From Chitinophagaceae bacterium (lineage in GTDB: Bacteria; Bacteroidota; Bacteroidia; Chitinophagales; Chitinophagaceae), in assembly GCA_004173235.1 (NCBI GenBank), contig SEAC01000015.1, positions 434,001 to 498,000 of the forward strand: a stretch of 64,000 nucleotides of DNA. The letters run 5' to 3'. The notes beneath the pieces are model-generated. The model had not been told where the DNA came from. It worked only from the letters and a program-made list of their open reading frames with translations, and made no database searches. Position numbers and translations under genes: made by a program. Shown in pieces: positions 54,822 through 64,000 of this stretch (position 1 is the first letter of the stretch; the number at the start of each line of letters is the position of its first letter).

Positions 54822-55167
54822 ATCCCGGGATCCCCATGCCGGGAACCGTAAACCAATCATACAATTCGTACACGAAAATGCCGCGGTCGCAAAGGGGGTC
54901 GCCCTGCATCAGGGCGCTGGCTTCGTCCTTGCTTGCTGTGGCGAAGACGATGATGCCCTTCAGATCGCCTTCAGTGGTCACAGGCCCAAAGAGGTGCACC
55001 TTGCCTTCCGCCTCCAGGCCGAAGAGGTGCTGGAGGTGTCCCATCTGGAGCTCCTGGAAGCTCTCGCTTTCCATCGGGTCGCGGCCCGCCTTGAGCAGCA
55101 GCAACACAAAGGGTTTGCCGCTGCCCACTTTCGCCATTATCTGCTCGTTGCTCAATACGTTGCTCAT
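54820..55167 (-). CDS. YCII-related protein
   Basis: 115 residues of the YciI-like ferredoxin fold: FVLLLLKAGRD, a central HLQHLFGLEAEGKVHLFGPV and GIIVFATASKDEASALMQGDPL, with GDP near the C-terminus as in the family. Function is unknown; relatives may be small dehydratases or hydrolases. ATG 55167 is chosen. The region upstream is shared with the divergent acetyltransferase gene at 55203. Confidence 0.8.
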   Translation of the reverse strand: MSNVLSNEQIMAKVGSGKPFVLLLLKAGRDPMESESFQELQMGHLQHLFGLEAEGKVHLFGPVTTEGDLKGIIVFATASKDEASALMQGDPLCDRGIFVYELYDWFTVPGMGIPG

Positions 55168-55202
55168 GGATCGGTCTATTTTTGTTCCCACAAAATAGCG
55201 AA

Positions 55203-55634
55203 ATGGAATTACGTCTCATTCACACCGGCAGCCCTGAATACGAACAGATGAAGCAACTGCGCCTCGAGGTGCTGCTACGGCCCATAGACGTACCCGAAAC
55301 GTATATCAACCCGCAACGAGAGCAACACGAGCTGCTCGTAGGTGCTTTTGAAGGACTGCGGATGATCGGCTGCTGCGTGCTCACTCCCGTAGGCGACCGG
55401 CAGTTGCAACTGCGTCAGATGGCGGTCGACAGCGTGCAACAAGGCACAGGTGTCGGCGCCCGCATCGTTTCGTTCGCCGAACAGGTAGCTATTGAAAGAG
55501 GTTTTTCCGAAGTCTTCATGCACGCGCGCGACGCAGTGCTGGGCTTCTACGAGAAGTGCGGCTACGCCATCCGCGGCGATCAGTTCTTCGAAGTAGGCAT
55601 CCCCCACCACATCATGTTCAAGGAAATAAAGTAA
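55203..55634 (+). CDS. GNAT-family acetyltransferase
   Basis: 143 residues. The start MELRLIHTGSPEYEQMKQLRLEVLLRP and the acetyl-CoA loop QMAVDSVQQGTGVGARIVSFAEQVA (Q/RxxGxG/A as QQGTGVG) identify a GNAT enzyme; FYEKCGYAIRGDQFFEVGIPHHIM completes the fold, as in ElaA/YitI-like members. Substrate unknown. ATG 55203 begins the fold exactly. Divergent from the YCII gene, with only 35 bp between start codons. Confidence 0.87.
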   Translation: MELRLIHTGSPEYEQMKQLRLEVLLRPIDVPETYINPQREQHELLVGAFEGLRMIGCCVLTPVGDRQLQLRQMAVDSVQQGTGVGARIVSFAEQVAIERGFSEVFMHARDAVLGFYEKCGYAIRGDQFFEVGIPHHIMFKEIK

Positions 55635-55693
55635 CGGGCGGCACCAGGAGAGGTCACCTGCGGAAATAACATTTTCCAAATGACACGAAACGA

Positions 55694-55719
55694 AAACATC
55701 CCGCCGGGGCGGGATGTTT
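55694..55719. terminator. Hairpin between convergent genes
   Basis: AAACATCCCGCC and its complement form a near-continuous 12-bp stem with a minimal GG loop. It lies between the ends of the acetyltransferase (plus) and desaturase (minus) genes. T runs are short (TTTG), so it may be a weak bidirectional terminator. Confidence 0.6.
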
Positions 55720-55777
55720 GTATCTCTTTGCGTTTGATTACGTCTCCTGTTTACTTCGCGGCGAGCTTCCGTTCCGC

Positions 55778-56857
55778 TTAGGCGGCTTTATCGCCTCTTC
55801 CCATTTGCTTCAGGAAGGAAACGTGCGCGGCAACAGCATGACGCATTTTAGGGTATTCGATATACGGAACATCATATTCGGCGCAGGCCTGTTTGATGAT
55901 GCGGCTGATGGCCGGGTAGTGCACGTGGGAGATCTTCGGGAACAGGTGGTGCTCTACCTGGAAGTTGAGCCCGCCCACGAACCAGTTTATCACTTTATTG
56001 TGCGGTGCAAAGTTGGCCGTGGTCTTCAGCTGATGAATGGCCCATTCGTCCTGCAGCTTGCCTGTAGCGGCATCGGGGACAGGGAAGTGCGTATGCTCTA
56101 CGGTGTGCGCCAACTGAAATACGATGCTCAGTACAAAACCTGCCACCAGTGTGAATACGCTGAAGCCGATCACCCAGTTTACGAATCCGAGCATGTAGAT
56201 CGGCAAGGCAACGTACAGCACAAGGTTAATAAGTTTGAAACCCCAGAACGTGAGGTGGTCGCCCGCACTCATCTTTTTCAAAGGCATGGCGCCAATGCGC
56301 TTCTTAAAATACTTCTGGTAGTCGAGCACGAAGATCCAGAGAATGTAAAGCAGCGAATAGAGCAGCCAAAAATAGAGATGCTGGTAGCGATGGATCACGT
56401 ACTTCGGCTGGGTCTCGCTCATGCGCATCCAGGGCTGAATGTCGATGTCATCGTCTACACCGTCTACGTTGGTAAACGCGTGGTGGATGACGTTGTGCTT
56501 CATATTCCACATAAAGTGGCTGCCGCCGAGGATGTTGAGCGAGAAGGCCGCGAGCGTATTCACCCAGCCCTTTTGGCTGAACGAACCGTGGGCGCCATCG
56601 TGCATGATGTTGAAACCGATGCCCGAAACCACGCAGCCGAGCAGCACGCACTCAAGGAGCGATAACAGGATACCGGGCGTGAAGAATACGAGGTGCGTGT
56701 AAAGCGCTACGAAGAGCGTACTCAGCACGATCGCCTTTGTGTAGATGGCGAGGCCGCCTGAGGCGCTCTTGCCGGTTTGTGCGAAGTACTGGTTGATGCG
56801 GCCTTTCAGTTCCGTGTGGAAGGAGGGCGTCGCATTGACGAATTTTGGAATAGCCAT
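55778..56857 (-). CDS. Membrane fatty acid desaturase
   Basis: A 359-residue di-iron membrane enzyme. The three histidine boxes are [17 protein letters not shown] and QVEHHLFP, the order and spacing of acyl-lipid (front-end-like or DesA-type) desaturases; four hydrophobic stretches alternate with them. No cytochrome b5 domain is present. It probably introduces double bonds to tune membrane fluidity. ATG 56857 is chosen; the longer frame to 57010 is the reverse side of bshB1. Confidence 0.92.
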   Translation of the reverse strand: MAIPKFVNATPSFHTELKGRINQYFAQTGKSASGGLAIYTKAIVLSTLFVALYTHLVFFTPGILLSLLECVLLGCVVSGIGFNIMHDGAHGSFSQKGWVNTLAAFSLNILGGSHFMWNMKHNVIHHAFTNVDGVDDDIDIQPWMRMSETQPKYVIHRYQHLYFWLLYSLLYILWIFVLDYQKYFKKRIGAMPLKKMSAGDHLTFWGFKLINLVLYVALPIYMLGFVNWVIGFSVFTLVAGFVLSIVFQLAHTVEHTHFPVPDAATGKLQDEWAIHQLKTTANFAPHNKVINWFVGGLNFQVEHHLFPKISHVHYPAISRIIKQACAEYDVPYIEYPKMRHAVAAHVSFLKQMGRGDKAA

Positions 56858-56900
56858 GTAGTGATGCGTTATTAACGATGAACGAGTGGTTGGTTCCTGC

Positions 56901-57635
56901 CTAGGTCTCGTTGAGCACGAGGGCGTCGAGACTGTGGAGTCCAACCGTTTTTTTCGAAAGAAATCCTTCCGCAAAAGGTACACCAATCCGCTTCCCGAGG
57001 AGGCGTGCACGCGCGATGACGGCCTCCATGAACTGCGGACTGGAAATATAGGTCTGAGGGCCGGCGCCGTTCGGATCGTGGAACTGCGTCTTGTAGGCCT
57101 TTATCGATTCCATTCGTTGCTCCCACACATCGCTCACATCCACCACAAAATCGGGCTCCTGGAAGCGATCCTGCAGGTACTGGAGCACATAGCGTGGACG
57201 CCACGCCTCCTGCTCCTTCCCTTCCCCATCCTGCGTTTTCACCTGGCGCAACCCTGCCAGGAAGCAGGCGTCGTAGATCAGGCTTCCCGCGCGCCCATGG
57301 TCGGGGTGGCGGTCTTCCATGATGTTCCCGATCACGATGTCGGGCCGGTAGCGGCGCAGCACGGCGATGAGCTTGAGCTTGCTTGCCTCATCGTTTGCGA
57401 AAAAGCCGTCGCGGAGCTGCAGGTTTTCACGGATTGAAAGACCCATGACGCGGGCGGCTTCGGCGGCTTCCTGGTACCGGGTTTCCACGGTGCCTCGGGT
57501 ACCAAGCTCGCCTTCCGTAAGGTCGAGCACGCCCGTTTTTTTTCCAGAGCGCGCTGCGGCGATCAAAACGCCCGAGCAGCCAAGCTCCACGTCATCGGGA
57601 TGCGCACCGATGGCAAGAATATCGAGTTTGAGCAA
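56901..57635 (-). CDS. bshB1: Bacillithiol biosynthesis deacetylase BshB1 (TTG start)
   Basis: A 244-residue zinc deacetylase (PIG-L/LmbE family) that removes the acetyl group from GlcNAc-malate in bacillithiol synthesis. Zinc motifs are AIGAHPDDVELGC and EDRHPDHGRAG. LTEGELGTRGTVETRYQEA is the BshB1 signature. No ATG precedes the conserved N-terminus LKLDILAIGAHPDD; the best start is TTG 57635 (another TTG at 57644 adds three residues). It sits between DUF4294 and the desaturase. Confidence 0.92.
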   Translation of the reverse strand: MLKLDILAIGAHPDDVELGCSGVLIAAARSGKKTGVLDLTEGELGTRGTVETRYQEAAEAARVMGLSIRENLQLRDGFFANDEASKLKLIAVLRRYRPDIVIGNIMEDRHPDHGRAGSLIYDACFLAGLRQVKTQDGEGKEQEAWRPRYVLQYLQDRFQEPDFVVDVSDVWEQRMESIKAYKTQFHDPNGAGPQTYISSPQFMEAVIARARLLGKRIGVPFAEGFLSKKTVGLHSLDALVLNET

Positions 57636-57772
57636 TGCGTGCAAAATTGAAGCTGCAAGATACGGATTCGTGCGCGCCGCGCCGCGGGCTGTACAAAGAC
57701 TTATGAACCCACCCTGTTAATGTTTGCAATCAGGTTTCCTCACGGCTGAGCCTATGCGCTTTCCAAAAAATA

Positions 57773-58462
57773 TCAGCGTTTGATGCCGGAAGCGGCGCTG
57801 GCGGCCTGACGCACCACGCCAGGGCGGTGGGGATTGTTGTACCACGAGCCGTCGATCTCCTTCACAATGGCTTCGATCTGGCGATCGGTTGCATCGTTGA
57901 GGTCGTAGGGCTGCTTGAGGCTGGAGTTGAAGAAGAAAGCTACCGTTTGGTAGATGCGCGCGTTGAATCCGCCTTTGTATTCTTTGATGATCTCGTAGCA
58001 GTTATTGCCGGTTTGCCGGTTGATGAGCTTCATCAGGACCTTTCCCTGGTAGACCGAAAGGTTTTCGAGGGGCTGGGTGAATTGCTGGCGGAGCTCCCCT
58101 TCGCGGGTTTTGATATAGGCCTTCCGGTCGCTGCGTGCCGTCACCCCTTCGAGGTGGGCCGCCACATCGTTGAGGGTTGCCCCGGCGGTGCGTGCGTAAG
58201 GGTACGTAACGTAAACAGCGTTGCGCAGGCGGTTGTAAGCGGCAATGGCCCGTGCCAGTTGCGCAGGCGACATCCTCGAAATGTAGATCTCGGAAAGCTC
58301 GCGGTAAGGCATCAGCTCGCCCTGGAAGTTGATCACCGAAACGATCATCGTGTCGTGCTCGCCCCAGCGAGGAGCCAACGAATCGGCCTGCGCCGAAGCG
58401 GCGCCCCCCGTAGTGAGGGCCAAAATCAGGCAGAACAGGCTGTTGCGAACGATCGGGTGCAT
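57773..58462 (-). CDS. DUF4294 family exported protein
   Basis: 229 residues with a signal peptide (LFCLILALTTGGAASAQ). The DUF4294 region covers most of the rest: ELSEIYISRMSPAQLARAIAAYNRLRNAVYVTYPYAR, then LMKLINRQTGNNCYEIIKEYKGGFNARIYQTVAFFF. The family is found mainly in Bacteroidota and has no assigned function. It lies 47 bp downstream of ccmF and 137 bp upstream of bshB1. Confidence 0.85.
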   Translation of the reverse strand: MHPIVRNSLFCLILALTTGGAASAQADSLAPRWGEHDTMIVSVINFQGELMPYRELSEIYISRMSPAQLARAIAAYNRLRNAVYVTYPYARTAGATLNDVAAHLEGVTARSDRKAYIKTREGELRQQFTQPLENLSVYQGKVLMKLINRQTGNNCYEIIKEYKGGFNARIYQTVAFFFNSSLKQPYDLNDATDRQIEAIVKEIDGSWYNNPHRPGVVRQAASAASGIKR

Positions 58463-58509
58463 TGTTGATAATGGACAATGAAACTACAACAACCGCTGTT
58501 TCGGAAAAC

Positions 58510-60975
<2,466 letters not shown>

Positions 60976-60989
60976 TCCTAAGGGGGTAT

Positions 60990-61418
60990 CTAGTAAGACG
61001 CGGGCTGGGCCTGCGCTTGGGCCGGCAGGTTCTTGGCGGCCTGGTTCATGTCGTCCTTATATTTCGAAGGGCACTTCATCTGCAGCTTGGTGCATTCGAA
61101 GTGGTCACCGCGCATATAGCCGTTGAGGTCGATGCCCTCGCTGCGCTCCATATCGGTAGGCTTGGCGTTTTTGTAAACCACGCGCGTGCGCTTGCCATCT
61201 TGGTCGAAGGCGTAGAAGATGGTCTTGTTCGGATCCTTCACCATGTCGTACTCAATGGGTGCAGCCTTATCAAGCTTCACCTTTACCACCACGAACTTGT
61301 TGTTCTTTTCGGCTGCCGAGGCGAACGTCTCGTAGGTAGTGAGGTCCTTGATGAAGAACGACATTCCCACGATTCCGCCGATAACGAGAAGCAGGAGGAT
61401 GATGTGGATCTTTTTCAT
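60990..61418 (-). CDS. ccmE: Haem chaperone CcmE (CxxxY variant)
   Basis: 142 residues: an N-terminal membrane anchor (IHIILLLLVIGGIVGMSFFI) and an OB-fold periplasmic domain (YETFASAAEKNNKFVVVKVKLDK, VYKNAKPTDMERSEGIDLNGYMRGDHFECTKLQMKCPSKYKDD). In E. coli CcmE the haem-linking residue is His in HxxxY; here the equivalent reads CPSKY, that is CxxxY, a variant known from some other bacteria and archaea. A Gln/Ala/Pro-rich tail follows. First gene of the ccmEF unit. Confidence 0.9.
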   Translation of the reverse strand: MKKIHIILLLLVIGGIVGMSFFIKDLTTYETFASAAEKNNKFVVVKVKLDKAAPIEYDMVKDPNKTIFYAFDQDGKRTRVVYKNAKPTDMERSEGIDLNGYMRGDHFECTKLQMKCPSKYKDDMNQAAKNLPAQAQAQPASY

Positions 61419-61562
61419 GTGTGAGGGGATAACGGCGCAAAGGTAGGAGAAAACGCTGGCAGGCCCGGCCGTGCCATCGTGATTTTACTCAGTTCATTCG
61501 CTTTAACAAACCGTTAGCGAAGGGCATTTGTTCCGGGGATTTCAATTCAAGGTGTACCTACC

Positions 61563-61642
61563 CTTCCCAAAACCTCCCAAAACCTCTCCCAACCTCCCAA
61601 AACCTCTCAAAACCTCTCAAAACCTCTCCCAACCCTTCTCAC
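61563..61642 (+). repeat. Decamer tandem array upstream of the arginase-family gene
   Basis: Eight period-10 words of the type CCTCTCAAAA, CCTCCCAAAA or CCTCTCCCAA. It lies in the 308-bp gap between ccmE and the gene at 61727 and ends 84 bp before the latter. The rest of the gap holds no gene or clear hairpin. Confidence 0.85.
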
Positions 61643-61726
61643 CCCCTCGTCACCCGCGCTCGCCGATCCCTTTTGGCTGGTGCCGGAAACGGAACTAACT
61701 TGCACCGCCTTTCACAATAAGCGTTT

Positions 61727-62773
61727 ATGAACGACCTCTCCCAGTTTGACCCCAATGGCTGCGGAAACCCGAACAACAACGTGTTCGGACTTCCCTTTAC
61801 CGAAGACGAAGCGCGCCTCGTGATCCAGCCCGTTCCCTGGGAGGTCACCGTATCGTTCGGCTCCGGCACTGCGCGCTCTGCCGAGCAGATCATGAAAGCA
61901 TCGCTCCAGGTGGACCTGTTCGACCCCGATGTGCCCGACGGCTGGAAGCAGGGCTTCTACATGCGCGAAACCGACCGCAAGATCCTGATGAAGAGCGACT
62001 ACCTCCGTAAGGAAGCCGAGCTCTATATAGATTACATCTCCAACGGCGAGATCGTGGGGCAGAACCAGTTCATGTGCAAGTCGCTCCGGGAGATCAACGA
62101 AGGCTCGCTGTTCCTGAACAGCTGGGTGCATCAGCAAACGAAGGGCTTGCTTGAAAAAGGCAAGCTCGTAGCGCTGCTCGGTGGCGACCACAGCACACCG
62201 CTTGGGTTTTATAAGGCGATCGCAGAAACGCACGGCGAATTCGGCATCCTCCAGATCGACGCCCACTGCGACCTGCGTGAATCCTACGAAGATTTCAACT
62301 ACTCGCACGCCTCCATCATGTTCAATACGCTTCGCGAAGTGCCGCTGATGACGAAGTTGGTGCAGGTGGGCATACGCGACTATTCGGAAGGTGAGTTCAA
62401 TTACATCCAGGAACACAGCGACCGTATCAAGACCTACTTCGACCGCGACATACGCATCCGCCAGTACGAAGGAGAAACCTGGAAGTCCATCTGCGACGAG
62501 ATCATCCAGCAGCTGCCTCCCAAGGTGCATATATCCTTCGACATCGACGGCCTCGATCCAAAGCTTTGCCCCAACACCGGCACGCCGGTGCAAGGCGGTT
62601 TTGAAACCGAGCAGGTCTATTACCTGTTCAACAAGATCCGCCAGTCCGGCAAGCAGATCATTTCCTTCGACCTCAATGAAGTGAGCACTTCCGAAAACGG
62701 CTGGGACGCCAACGTGGGCGCGCGCGTGCTGTTTAAGATGTGCAACATGCTTGTTGCGGCAAACCCGCAGTAA
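61727..62773 (+). CDS. Arginase/agmatinase/formiminoglutamase-family hydrolase
   Basis: A 348-residue di-manganese ureohydrolase. Metal motifs are LLGGDHSTPLG, QIDAHCDLRESYEDFNYSHAS and SFDIDGLDPKLCPNTGTPVQGG. The last, with GLDP and a Gly-rich loop, fits agmatinase- or arginase-like members; the exact substrate (arginine, agmatine, guanidino compounds or formiminoglutamate) cannot be fixed. It is somewhat longer at the N-terminus than typical. ATG 61727 is the natural start. Confidence 0.88.
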   Translation: MNDLSQFDPNGCGNPNNNVFGLPFTEDEARLVIQPVPWEVTVSFGSGTARSAEQIMKASLQVDLFDPDVPDGWKQGFYMRETDRKILMKSDYLRKEAELYIDYISNGEIVGQNQFMCKSLREINEGSLFLNSWVHQQTKGLLEKGKLVALLGGDHSTPLGFYKAIAETHGEFGILQIDAHCDLRESYEDFNYSHASIMFNTLREVPLMTKLVQVGIRDYSEGEFNYIQEHSDRIKTYFDRDIRIRQYEGETWKSICDEIIQQLPPKVHISFDIDGLDPKLCPNTGTPVQGGFETEQVYYLFNKIRQSGKQIISFDLNEVSTSENGWDANVGARVLFKMCNMLVAANPQ

Positions 62774-62826
62774 CGCTTCGGCTGCGCTCAGCGTGGCAGC
62801 ATGCATTTTTTCGCTTGCCGAAGGGC

Positions 62827-62858
62827 CAATAAACGAATAAACAAATAAACCAACAGCC
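62827..62858 (+). repeat. Octamer array upstream of the 62866 gene
   Basis: Three period-8 words (CAATAAAC, GAATAAAC, AAATAAAC) and a degenerate fourth. It ends 8 bp before the GTG start of the next gene, so it would lie in its ribosome-binding region. Confidence 0.75.
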
Positions 62859-62865
62859 ACCTTCC

Positions 62866-63471
62866 GTGTCCGCACAGTTCAACATACCGGTTCGCATTGA
62901 ATCGCTCGAAAAGCGCCGCCGCATGACGGGCGTGCTGCACGTTATTGCCGCCTTCTACCTGCTGGCGGTTACGGCATCGCTCATTCCGCAGCGCTCAGGC
63001 ACGGGCATTCTTTCACTTGTTCCGTTCCTGGTGGTAGCGCTCGGCACCTTGGTGTATGGCATCTTCCGCCGCAAGTTCGACCCTACGGCCCGCTACAACA
63101 GCGCCGTGCGCGCGCTGATGGCCATCGCAATGGGATTGCTGGCCCTAACGCAAACCGGCCTTGCTGCATATGGGCTATATGCGTGGACGATCCTGTCGGT
63201 GATGCTCCTTTTCTCTGAAAAGGTTTTGTTCCAGCCTTCCAACATCGAACTTACCGAAGCAGGCATCGGCCTGCCCGGCAGCCCGAAACCACCGGTACTT
63301 CCCTGGACGGAGTTGGAGAACATCATCGTTCGTGCCGACTACCTGACGCTTTTCCGCAACGATAAAAAATTTGTGCAGCTCGAGGTAACGTCTACGCTCG
63401 ATCCGCAGCTGATCGCCGACGCCGATGCCTTCGGTAAGGCGCAGATCCGTAAACAAGCAATTCCAGTATGA
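62866..63471 (+). CDS. Hypothetical membrane protein with PH-like tail
   Basis: 201 residues from GTG 62866 (no ATG is available at the N-terminus). Four hydrophobic segments occur in two pairs (VLHVIAAFYLLAVTASLI, ILSLVPFLVVALGTLVYGIF, ALMAIAMGLLALTQTGLAA, WTILSVMLLF). A C-terminal soluble part (IELTEAGIGLPGSPKPPVLPWTELENIIVRADYLTLFRNDKKFVQLEV) looks like a bacterial PH domain. Function unknown. Its TGA overlaps the start of the next gene (ATGA). Confidence 0.7.
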   Translation: MSAQFNIPVRIESLEKRRRMTGVLHVIAAFYLLAVTASLIPQRSGTGILSLVPFLVVALGTLVYGIFRRKFDPTARYNSAVRALMAIAMGLLALTQTGLAAYGLYAWTILSVMLLFSEKVLFQPSNIELTEAGIGLPGSPKPPVLPWTELENIIVRADYLTLFRNDKKFVQLEVTSTLDPQLIADADAFGKAQIRKQAIPV

Positions 63472-64000
63472 GCCTCAACGCATCGCCCTACATCCTCTAT
63501 TCCGACGGAGCCGGCAACATCTTCGAAGACACGTCTCTTTATGTTGTAGGCCGCAGCGGCTGGGATGCTATGCCCGTGCCGCAAGACGAATGGATCGAAC
63601 TACCCGAAGGCGGACAGCTCTACGAACTTCCCGGTCGCCGGGGCATCGGCATTGATGTGGCAACCGGCGAAATGCGCTTGTGCGACAAGGGTTGGGCCGT
63701 CGCGGCTTTTGTGCCGCCCGCGCATACTTCTTTTTATATCGCGGCTTACGAAACCGGACCCGATGCGCCCACGCTGCCTCTCTTTTGCTATGTGGCCGTG
63801 GGTTGGCACAACGAAAAATTTTATGTTCCTGCGGTACGCATCGAGCAGGACATCCGCCAGGAAAGCGCCGGCTTCGACGATACACGTGTGCATAGCGGGG
63901 TAAACGAAATCATCAAAGCTTATCCTCACAATCGCCTTGTTGCACACCTCGCCAACAACTGCGCGCTTACCTATCATTGCCCGGCGGCACGCAACTATTT
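63468..64000 (+). CDS. Radical SAM-like protein, N-terminal part (3' end outside window)
   Basis: The frame is open from ATG 63468 to the window edge (177 codons). The visible part (SPYILYSDGAGNIFEDTSLYVVGRSGWDAMPVP, ELPGRRGIGIDVATGEMRL, AHLANNCALTYHCPAARNYF) resembles, from memory of Bacteroidota proteins, the N-terminal region of a radical SAM enzyme whose CxxxCxxC motif would come after the window end. That motif cannot be checked here. It is coupled by ATGA to the upstream membrane protein gene. Confidence 0.65.
   Translation, partial: MSLNASPYILYSDGAGNIFEDTSLYVVGRSGWDAMPVPQDEWIELPEGGQLYELPGRRGIGIDVATGEMRLCDKGWAVAAFVPPAHTSFYIAAYETGPDAPTLPLFCYVAVGWHNEKFYVPAVRIEQDIRQESAGFDDTRVHSGVNEIIKAYPHNRLVAHLANNCALTYHCPAARNY

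Overview
The window is about 64 kb of chromosomal DNA from a Bacteroidota bacterium, most likely a GC-rich member of the Chitinophagaceae or a close relative. That placement is inferred. It rests on a type IX secretion (T9SS) C-terminal tail, a BshB1-type bacillithiol deacetylase, a DUF4294 protein, a response regulator fused to a Crp domain, a three-gene succinate dehydrogenase in the order cytochrome b, flavoprotein, iron-sulfur protein, and several -7 boxes of the form TAnnTTTG. I see no rRNA, tRNA, phage, transposase or CRISPR array. Gene density is high and most genes are housekeeping.

Layout. 1-3.6 kb: the C-terminal part of PEP synthase, a sensor-less histidine kinase, a frameshifted receiver and a receiver-Crp fusion. 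3.8-9.7 kb: a DUF1003 protein, an L,D-transpeptidase, an MlaEFD-type lipid transporter and a universal stress protein. 9.8-14.2 kb: a sulfide/persulfide module of two half-size YeeE/YedE transporters, a DUF6132 protein, a persulfide dioxygenase with two rhodanese domains, a TauE/SafE exporter and a Crp/Fnr regulator, with matching palindromes in front of the exporter and the dioxygenase. 14.3-18.3 kb: a VIT1-type transporter, a PAS kinase, a flavin/PNPOx-like protein and a DUF3307-SatD pair. 18.4-30.6 kb: a T9SS cargo protein, Ung, PlsC, then an envelope block (LptD, amidase, MCE protein, OstA-like protein) and NhaA. 30.6-41.1 kb: an SpmAB-like fusion, YchF, an 1161-residue outer-membrane protein and SdhCAB. 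41.3-53.2 kb: N-acetylglucosamine kinase-like protein, S41 protease, lipoproteins, a CvpA-CAP fusion, Nudix, a second TSUP protein, a polysaccharide deacetylase, several small proteins and YggS. 53.4-64 kb: acyl-CoA dehydrogenase, a desaturase, BshB1, DUF4294, CcmF/CcmE, an arginase-family enzyme and the start of a radical-SAM-like protein.

The least explained material lies between genes. (1) Three copies of a roughly 146-bp element with inverted termini occur at 22.7, 41.2 and 54.7 kb; every copy has its right end flush with the TAG stop codon of the gene that reads into it. (2) Many gaps hold degenerate tandem arrays of 7-, 8- or 10-base words, sometimes as two inverted arms. (3) A 37/37/39-bp hairpin repeat with a 113-bp higher-order period lies upstream of yggS. 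(4) Another inverted-repeat element lies at 33.6 kb. (5) Six alternating CTATA/TATAG words at exact 14-15 bp spacing precede satD and look like a multi-site operator. No wholly new protein system is evident; these intergenic structures and the satD array are the best candidates for undescribed biology.
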